The notes under the pieces were generated by a model, which was given only the letters and a program-made list of their open reading frames with translations, was not told the origin of the DNA and ran no database searches. Source: Crossaster papposus (Eukaryota > Echinodermata > Asteroidea > Velatida > Solasteridae). Taken from it: a DNA stretch of 64,000 nucleotides. A program made the position numbers and the translations under genes. The stretch covers positions 806,001-870,000 of the forward strand of contig JBAIAA010000022.1 of the NCBI GenBank assembly GCA_037893245.1, written 5' to 3'. Positions 56,645 to 64,000 of the stretch are shown here, piece by piece (the stretch's first letter is position 1; every line of letters begins with the position of its first letter).

Positions 56645-59250
56645 TCACTTCACTCGAAACTTCTCTCTCGGCATGTCCTAGTCCCACTCTCCCTTCAGTA
56701 TCATGTTAGCTGCCATGTGGCTGATCTCATCCGAGCACCTGACCCCGACCCCGTTACCGCCAACGAGCACGCCAAGCCCAGGGCCGACCATGTCGCAGTA
56801 GAGTAGCCGCGTAGGTGTGGTGGTAGTCACGCAAGTATCGGTGTGAATGGAAAGGGGCTTCAGATCTGCAACGGTAATAAAAAGTGTTGCATCTTTTTCG
56901 GTTTAATATCCAGAGACAATCACGGCAACTTGATGAAAGGGCGACGAAAACATAGGACGAACATTTGTGACGCGGTATGTCAAAATCAGGCATTTTGGGG
57001 CAAGAAGTCAATTTTGAGTTTCTGCAATATTAGTAAAATGCACCCCTTGCTCTTTTAAATGCCACCTTGCGTTTTTTGTATTGAATATTCCAAAGTAAAG
57101 ATATACAGTTTTGAAATCACATTGTCTGAAATGTAAAAAATAAGAAAGAGACCTTTCAAGTTGGAGTTTTGTATTACACAAAATGCTTTGTCAATTAAGT
57201 TTTAATTGAAACTTTTACATAACAGTTGAAACAAATTAATAGCACCACAAAAAAATGTAAATTCCCCAAATCACTGAAAATCACCCCACATTATTTTGTA
57301 GCTGTTTCTCCTTTCGTAGCACAGCCCAATTCCGCCTGGTTTTGACATACCATGTCACATTTTTGAATGGATGCTTCGTTCTATTTCAATATGCTGCACT
57401 TCACTGGATATACTTGTAACAAATTTGTGATTGACTTTTGTTTTATCCCACCGTTTTGTAAAACCTGCCGATAGTAACTATTGACTAGTTTTGTGAAAAA
57501 GCTCACAGGACGCGTCGCAGCTGCCTTGCGGCGAAATGGCTGCATCGAGCTGTATACTCCCCATGGAGCCGAGATGGTATTTGAAATGTTTCGTGTGCAC
57601 AATGAGCAGGGGTAATAATATTGTAGTGACACAAGCGCCAGTATTGTTGGATACGTGCGCTTTACAAATATTTTTATTGTTATCTATAGTTTTTAAACAG
57701 TAATAAGATCGATGGAGTCCAACGGATCACCTACCAGGAATTATGCCTTGTAGGCACTGCAGGAGTCTATCTGACGTTGGTTGATCACCGTGACCAAAGT
57801 ACCAGGCCTTCATTTGCTCCTTAGTTGTCATATCTTTCTCACCCACTTTACCTTGACCTATTTTCAGGTACCACTTACCTACAAAACATTTGGGGAAAGA
57901 AAACAAAATTTAGCTACATGTATTCAATAGGAATAGTATGGTGGTTTCATTGGGACTAACAAATGATCAGCGCGGACGCCAAGCACAAGTTCTCCTCTCG
58001 CTTGGTTGCAGCAAGTGAGTTAGGGGAGACTTGGGTTTGAGTCACCAAACATTGAGTCTGAGTCAGAGTCCCAGTCACCACTGTCGAGTCTTGAGTGCGA
58101 GTCCTGAATCAAACAGGTAGAGTCCGAGTCTGAGTCATAAGTCAAATGGTTGGGTCTGAGCAATATTTATTGGTATTTGCCAGAGATTCAGTAAGAATTC
58201 AAAATCCAAATTCAGTAAGAATCAAATATCTATATTACTAAAATTGGAAATTCATAGCTATTTTCCCATTCATAGCTATTTTATAGCTATTCCCATTTTG
58301 CAATCTATAGGTTGGTTGCGCACAAACATTACCGTTGTGATTTTGAATTTACAAGGCGGGATTCAGACCTATACACGTCATGCATATCATTTGCATATCT
58401 CAGGAGGGAATCTCACGAGGTACGCAAGATTCGCTGCTCGTTGTAATACTGGACACCATTTGAAGTCTAGGAACCAGACTAGGCTAGACATGGCAGGCCT
58501 CGAAATAGTACTAGCCCGGCGTACAAAGTCTAGCGAAAACTGCTCTGGGCTACCCAGACCCACTTCCTTGGTTGCCCGGTGGGCTAGTGAAAAATTTAGT
58601 AACCTACCTGTAAAGGTTTAGATTAAAATACATGTTAAAATACGATCAAAATAAACCAAGTATAAACTGTCTTATTGCAAGGCCTGCATGGGAGGATTGT
58701 GTTTACTCATAAAGATGTCAAAATCCAGCTAGATTATCTAATGGCCTGTTCTCTTAATTATTACATTCATTAGTCACATATACATGGTAATATTTACCGT
58801 TTGGGTACGGAATCGGTGGCAAAATGTAGCAGTCTTGTCCCAAGTCCGTTTCTCCCTCATGGACGTCTAAGGAAGGCATGCCACGGAGCCTGTCCCTGTC
58901 ATCTTCTATCAACTACAGAAGCACCACGACTTGAGGCTTGGCCGTTATATCAAGTTGCAACCCAGCGGGTAGTAGGTCTCCCACAGCAGTTGAGGCCCCA
59001 GTGCGGAGCAAGACTTTCTTAGCATTGATGGTCCTGTCGGCTTCGGTGGCTAGTGTTTATACGATGTGATAGATCGTCAATGAGGTCGTCCAATATTCTG
59101 CATCCTTGGCGCTGAGCCAAGGTCTGCTGGGCAAAAAGGAGCTTCCGCGGGCTCAGATGATGACACTGATCCCTGTCTGGTTGGCACCATCGAGTAGCTT
59201 ACGGCCGAGGGAACCATCGTATGCAGTCAGCCACAACACCCCAACGTCCC
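56645..59250 (-). pseudogene. FAD-dependent oxidoreductase (DAO superfamily), carboxyl half, stop-damaged
   Basis: Minus-strand exons: about 59050-58798 (NAKKVLLRTGAS, GDLLPAGLQLDITAKPQVVV; TAG at 58915-58913; then GMPSLDVHEGETDLGQDCYI, LPPIPYPNG), 57878-57735 (KWYLKIGQGKVGEKD, MKAWYFGHGD; no stop) and 56865-56645 (LKPLSIHTDTC, LLYCDMVGPGLGVLVGGNGV, SDEISHMAAN; TAG at 56680-56678). Phases match at both joins. The pattern, with YxxPPIxYPxGKxYLKIG and YCDMVxPxLGVxxGGNG, is that of monomeric sarcosine-oxidase-like enzymes, which oxidise amines with FAD. In-frame stops (also TAA at 59059-59057) indicate decay. Between exons the sequence is non-coding, with a gagtc-rich stretch at 58030-58140. Confidence 0.65.
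58030..58140. repeat. Imperfect gagtc/gagtct simple repeat
   Basis: Many irregular copies of gagtcygagtc-like words (gagtctgagtcagagtccc, gagtccgagtctgagtc). No other structure. Confidence 0.75.
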
Positions 59251-59660
59251 TGTAAAAATGTATCCCTACAGAGAAAATGACAGGTAACCAACTATTTAAG
59301 GTGTCATGTGATTAATGGCTGTTGACCGGTTTCCAGCCATTTTCCTCTCGATAAAAATAGCAAGTACTTGTACAGTGAAATATTCCAAATACCATCTCAG
59401 CTCCCGGGGGAGCATACAGCTCGATGCTGCCATTTCGGCGCAAAGAAGCTATTCCAATGACCATCTCTGCCCTCACAGGTACCCATTTACGCCTGGGTGG
59501 GGAGAAGCAGAGGCACACGCACAACCCCAGGTTGGACTCGAACCCACAACCTGCAGAATTACCAGCAGACCACAAATGAAATGCTCCCGGCCACGATGCC
59601 ACTCCACAGCCCTAAATAAGTGGTCTTCTACAATTGAAAACTTTGATATGAGAGTTTTTC
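59210..59660. repeat. Segmental duplication, copy A
   Basis: Matches 62077-62520 at an offset of about 2860 bp with few differences (shared ccaactatttaaggtgtcat, accatctcagctccc, gcctgggtggggagaagcag). It carries the beginning of the FAD-binding exon and the adjoining intron. Part of it (59385-59460) also matches 57525-57600 in reverse, so an older dispersed repeat lies inside. Confidence 0.88.
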
Positions 59661-60993
59661 TACGGAGCTCTGGAAGTGCCATCCGACTTGTTGACATCCT
59701 GACATATTTTATCTCAGGATGACGACATAATAGAGGCAAAATGACGACATCCTTTAATATTTGTTTGCGTAATGGCGAGATCCTGAGATAATATATATCG
59801 CGTGATGACGACATGCTGAAAGTAGGATGACGACATCCCGAGATAATATATCGCGGGATGACGAAATGCTGAAAGTAGGATGAAGACATCCCGAGATAAC
59901 ATATCGCAGGATAACGACATGCTAAAAGTAGGATGACGACATCCCGAGATAATATATCGCGGGATGACGACATCCTGAGATAATATATCGCGGGATGACG
60001 ACATGCTAAAAGAAGGGTGACGACATCCTGAGATAACATATCGCGGGATGACGACATGTTGAAAGTAGGATGACGACATCCTGAGATAATATATCGCGGG
60101 ATGACGACATCCTGAGAGTAGGATGAATCTCAGAAACGCGGAAACGCGGATGGATCCTACATAGTTTCAGCAGCATGTCGTCATCCCAGGATATATTATC
60201 CCAGAATGTCGTCATCACGCGAACAAATATCAAAGGATGTCGTCATTTTGCCTCTATTATGTCGTCATCCTGAGATAAAATATGTCAGGATGTAAACAAG
60301 TCGGATGGCACTTCCTGGGGCGGATTGCAATACCGCGGTCTTAGCCGGCCGGCTTAGCCAGCCCGATATTAGCCGGCTATCACTCTTAGACGGTCTTGGA
60401 TAAGACGCCAAACTTAGCCCATTGCAATAAGCCGGTCTTTACTAAGCCTGCCTATAGTAATGATTTACAAACAAAGGCTCCGTGGTTACGGTAAAAATGG
60501 TGCATGCGCTATGCATTGTGCGCTTTTTAAACATTGAATAAAATAATGCAGAGGATTTCTCGTCACATCAATTTCACATAATAGTCCTGCTTAAACGAAA
60601 CAACGCCGTCCAGCCTTCATACTTGCAATACCGGGGAAACTGCATGGTTCTTGTTCGTCTGATTCAAATCACGCGAAATTAAATCCGTCAATTGCAAGAT
60701 TAATCGTCGAGGAAATCTGTATTTGCGATACAACTGAAAAGCCATTCTAACGTTACAGAGCAATAATTCTAGTACAAATATTTATATAAATGTGATAACA
60801 GAATTTCAACTATTATATAGACCGTTTAAAGCCAGCCCAACCCAGGCTTAATATCTTAAGACTGTCTTAACACTTAGACTGTGTAATTGCAACGGTCTTC
60901 TTATAGACCGACTGACAGCCAGAGATTTAAGACCGGCTAACGCACATAGACCGCTTAAAGACCGCTTATTGCAATCCGCCCCAGAGCTCCGTA
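59661..60993. mobile_element. Foldback element copy 1
   Basis: Ends read TACGGAGCTCTGGAAGTGCC and its complement. The arms go on through cgacttgtt.acatcctgaca and tgacgacataatagaggcaa. Inside, a ~31-bp minisatellite (gatgacgacatcctgagata, tatcgcggg) fills the left arm at 59770-60125 and appears inverted at 60175-60240. The central non-repeat piece holds ggatcctacatagtttcagc. The right arm is split by a 668-bp insertion at 60316-60983. The many MSSS.../CRHP reading frames are artefacts of the repeat. Confidence 0.9.
60316..60983. mobile_element. 668-bp inverted-repeat insertion in the foldback arm
   Basis: Ends tggggcggattgcaata and tattgcaatccgcccca are exact complements. The interior holds repeated ccgg and agaccg words near both ends (ggtcttagccggccggctta; aagaccggctaacgcac). 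Removing it restores a normal foldback end, so it is younger than the foldback element. No target duplication or coding sequence is evident. Confidence 0.88.
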
Positions 60994-61592
60994 CAAAGGC
61001 TCTTGCAGAATGGGCAAAACAGACTTTCGGCATGCGTGGATTTCTCTCTCACCTGTCAATCGTTCAATATCACTGAAACTTTGAGCTGCTCGTCTGCCAA
61101 GTTCCCCCGATTCAAAACTTCTGCTGATTCCACTAAATGCAGACCGGCTTTCATAAATCTTAAAAAAATAACCAGAAGATATAATTGCAATTATTCATCC
61201 AGTGTTGTAGTATTAGAACTCGCACCAAATTATGTAAACATAATAATGACCCTATAAACTCTCTGGCATAAACTCTCTGGTCATTTTGAAGTATTTTGAA
61301 GTAGTCTAATGATGTGTCCCAGAGATGCATTTTTTTTGAAATTTCTATTAAGCAGTTGGTTCAATATCAAATCTAAAAATATTATTGGTTCAAATCTAAA
61401 AATATTATTTTCTTGGTATATATAGCATCCACAGAACTAAACCGTCGTCAGTTTAGTTTTCAAGCACCTTTCTTTTAATTAGATTTTTGAGAACTTTTGC
61501 GGCTTTCAAACAATAAAAATGTACAACTGACAATAAGTAAAACATTTTTGAGGTCTTGGATATATTTGGACAATGTGCCCCTCCCAAAGATT

Positions 61593-61946
61593 TTAAAGGT
61601 AAACACCATTGGTAATTGCTTGAATTATCATGAATGGGTAAATTTTTGGGTATTTTGTAGTAAACATTGTTCAACTGACTTGTCTGGAGTTTTACAATCA
61701 TGGATGCTGAGAAAAGCAAGAAAAACGACATTTGTTTTCAACCGTCGTCAGGCAGTAGTTCTTATATTGTTCCTGTTTTTTTTATTATATAAAATTCAAT
61801 TTTTCAGAACAATTAGAGGATATCTAGCGCAATCCTTTTGCTAGATGCCTACAATCATTATTTACCTAAAAATAAGTAAGATATTTCCTAATATAATTCG
61901 GTAGTAAAATGTTGCGATTTCGCAAATGGTGTATCATACCTTTAAA
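61593..61946 (+). mobile_element. 354-bp inverted-end repeat, copy 2
   Basis: Ends tttaaaggtaaacaccattg and, in complement, tttaaaggtatgatacacca. It overlaps nothing coding. A related end (gcaaatggtgtatactacctttaaag is its form, 13515-13540) is visible in an intron of the Harbinger element. Probably a MITE. Confidence 0.75.
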
Positions 61947-61972
61947 TCACGAGTGGGAAACAAAAATCATAC

Positions 61973-62113
61973 CTCTTCGTGACTGGTTTGCTGGGTCCGT
62001 TAAAGCAAACTGAGATACCAGGCCGCTCTGAGCAATATTTGGCGGCTGCACTGCCCCACAAACCTGCCCCGACGACACCATCGTGTGTAGTCAGCCACAA
62101 CACCCCAACGTCC
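61973..62113 (-). pseudogene. Amino-terminal FAD-binding exon of the DAO-like oxidoreductase
   Basis: After an acceptor (tttttacag) the frame reads VVGAGLWGSAAAKYCSERPG, an FAD/Rossmann GxGxxG signature, then ISVCFNGPSKPVTKR, ending at a donor (gag|gtatga). This is the usual start of DAO-superfamily enzymes. No middle exons joining it to the carboxyl half are visible, and its phase does not match the next exon found, so the gene is incomplete here. The first ~37 nt of this exon recur at 59247-59210. Confidence 0.6.
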
Positions 62114-62520
62114 CTGTAAAAATGTATCCCTACAGAGAAAATGATAGGTAACCAACTATTTAAGGTGTCATGTGATTAATGGCTGTTGACCGGTTCCCAG
62201 CCATTTTCCACTCGATAATAATAGCAAGTACTTAGTGAAATATTCCAAATACCATCTCAGCTCCCTGGGGAGTATACAGCTTGATGCTGCCATTTCGGCG
62301 CAAAGAAGCTATTCCAATGACCATCTCTGCCCTCACAGGTACCCATTTACGCCTGGGTGGGGAGAAGCAGAGGCACACGCACAACCCCAGGTTGGACTCG
62401 AACCCACAACCTGCAGAATTACCAGCAGACCACAAATTAAATGCTCCCGGCCACGATGCCACTCCACAGCCCTAAATAAGTGGTCTTCTACAATTGAAAA
62501 CTTCGATATAAGAGTTTTTC
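62077..62520. repeat. Segmental duplication, copy B
   Basis: Partner of 59210-59660. Both copies lead directly into a foldback element, so the duplication included at least the foldback left arm (up to about 62617 / 59757). Confidence 0.88.
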
Positions 62521-63766
62521 TACGGAGCTCTGGAAGTGCCATCCGACTTGTTTACATCCTGACATATTTTATCTAAGGATGACGACATAATAGAGACAAA
62601 ATGACGACATCCTTTAACCCTAACCCCCTAGGCCTTACTTTGGGCTAAAGAACTGCGTACTACAGAATACTACTTAGTATTTTGTAGCATTGGGTCCCTC
62701 CGTGACTGATGATTGGGTGTGTACTGACAGAGTGCAGATACTGCCAACTACAAAATACTAATAGTAGCAATACAGGTCAGTAATACTTACCTGGCAAAAA
62801 ATGCAGTAGTCCAACCTTGACCCATTGTGTCCCAAGTTACAATTTTTGCCTTCTTATTCCTCCATGAGCCTACACAGCATACATGGGCAATGCACACTCA
62901 GCAAGCAGAGGGACCCAATGCTAAAAAGTACTACGAGTGCAATAAGGGGTGAAGTACCCAATACTAAAAATTACTACAGGCATTGCACAAAAGTCAGTGA
63001 GAGAACTGCATACTACTTTTTACTACTAGTAGTAAAAAGTAGCATTAGGTAGGGTTAGGGTTAATATTTGTTCGCGTAATGGCGACATCCTGAGATAATA
63101 TATCGCGTGATGACGACATGCTGAAAGTAGGATGACGACATGCTAAAAGTAGGATGACGACATCCTGAGATAATATATCCCGGGATGACAACATGCTGCT
63201 GAAACTATGTAGGATCCTGATTAGATCAGCAATACGGAAGCTTAAAGTGTCGTCATCCCGCGATATATTATCCTAGGATGTCGTCATCCTACTTTTAGCA
63301 TGTCGTCATCCCGGGATATATTATCCCAGGATGTCGTCATCCTACTTTCAACATGTCGTCATCCTGCGATATATTATCTCAGGATATCGTCATGCTATTT
63401 TCAACATGTCGTCATCCTATTTTCAACATGTCGTCATCCTATTTTCAACATGTCGTCATCCTATTTTCAACATGTCGTCATCCCGCGATATATTATCTCA
63501 GGATGTCGTCATCCTACTTTCAACATGTCGTCATCCTGCAATAATTATCTCAGGATGTCGTGATCCTACTTTCAACATGTCGTCATCCCGCGATATATTA
63601 TCTCAGGATGTCGTCATCCTACTTTCAACATGTCGTCATCCCGCGATATATTATCCCAGGATGTCGCCATTACGCGAACAAATATCAGAGGATATCAGGA
63701 TGTCGTCCTGAGATAAAATATGTCAGGAAGTAAACAAGTCGGATGGCACTTCCATATTTTTCCGTA
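62521..63766. mobile_element. Foldback element copy 2
   Basis: Same left end as copy 1. The left arm has few minisatellite units (63065-63195). The centre holds gctgaaactatgtaggatcc, reversed relative to copy 1. The right arm is long (63248-63680), with about ten units in the complementary orientation. The right end is partly decayed (cacttccatatttttccgta). A 443-bp element interrupts the left arm. Confidence 0.9.
62618..63060. mobile_element. 443-bp TTAA-flanked element with telomere-like ends
   Basis: Inserted at TTAA (62614-62617; repeated at 63061-63064). Copy 1 has the empty site cctttaatatt at 59751-59761. Ends are CCCTAACCC on the left and GGGTTAGGG on the right. Inside is a near-perfect 30-bp palindrome at 63013-63042 (ctactttttactact and complement). 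No open frame. Confidence 0.93.
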
Positions 63767-63918
63767 TTTTTCAGATGAATAACATTTTTGACTGACAAAT
63801 AGTCACTTTTTTCACTTCCAGAAACTTGTTTTAACTTCAAATTGATTCTGGACTTTTCAATGTTTCCTCTTTATTAAAAAAAAAAGAAGATAATCCTATC
63901 CCCATTTTTCCTCAAAAT

Positions 63919-64000
63919 TACGGAGCTCTGGAAGTGCCATCCGACTTGTTTACATCCTGACATATTTTATCTCAGGATGACGACATAATAGAGGCAAAAT
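63919..64000. mobile_element. Foldback element copy 3, cut by window end
   Basis: Begins tacggagctctggaagtgcc and matches the left arm of copies 1 and 2 to the last base. The preceding flank (ctcaaaat) differs from that of the other copies, which confirms where the element starts. Confidence 0.92.

Noticed and set aside
62618-63060. Interstitial telomere
   Set aside because: Only one and a half CCCTAA units at each end in inverted orientation, bounded by TTAA duplications; it is a transposon end, not a telomere tract.
59770-63680. Regularly spaced repeats as a CRISPR array
   Set aside because: The units are contiguous without unique spacers, occur in both orientations, and the DNA is animal.
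63300-63711. Ser/His-rich repetitive proteins (MSSSYFQHVV type)
   Set aside because: Translation of the 31-bp minisatellite in foldback arms.

Overview
This is eukaryotic, animal-type DNA: multi-exon genes with GT/AG introns, and a dense mix of Ty3/gypsy, DIRS, LINE, PIF/Harbinger and short TIR elements. A collagen-C1q gene and a Tudor / zinc-finger / recombinase-like / SANT gene point to an invertebrate. Amphioxus or another marine deuterostome is my best guess, by inference only. I recognise no rRNA, tRNA, bacterial operon or CRISPR array.

Layout. 1-1475: a 16-bp minisatellite. 1476-5640: a broken gypsy element on the minus strand, with a partial internal duplication; its integrase frame runs into the minisatellite. 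5659-6048: a hairpin element derived from DIRS. 6041-12083: a DIRS element (minus) with 46-bp terminal inverted repeats, interrupted by a 5'-truncated LINE (about 8100-9650). 12252-17946: a PIF/Harbinger transposon whose four-exon transposase still reads open end to end and whose MADF-BESS partner has a single in-frame stop. 18400-21170: two diverged copies of one sequence around a 58-bp tandem array. 21575-27625: a 1.165-kb tandem array, followed by a TATA-like sequence. 28000-32790: dispersed repeats and three MITEs.

32860-38947 holds the most interesting gene. It encodes a predicted Tudor-like, two-zinc-finger, tyrosine-recombinase-like, SANT/Myb-like protein. One 129-nt exon is present as three free-standing copies plus a fourth fused to the main exon. 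All copies are phase 0-0, and every splice form I checked stays in frame.

39000-49500 is mostly intergenic or intronic. It holds exon-like fragments of an unidentified minus-strand gene and several MITEs, including a 1.34-kb TTAA-flanked element with arms of about 490 bp. 49500-53145 is a nearly complete LINE with a damaged active site. 54766-55599 is an intact secreted collagen-C1q gene. 56645-62113 carries scattered, stop-damaged exons of a FAD-dependent oxidoreductase (DAO superfamily) on the minus strand. The last 4.4 kb holds three foldback elements; one has a TTAA-flanked insertion with telomere-like ends, another an unrelated 668-bp insertion.

Host genes are few. Most of the window records nested insertions, which allow relative dating: LINE after DIRS, the TTAA element after one foldback copy, and the gypsy duplication after the gypsy element had already died.
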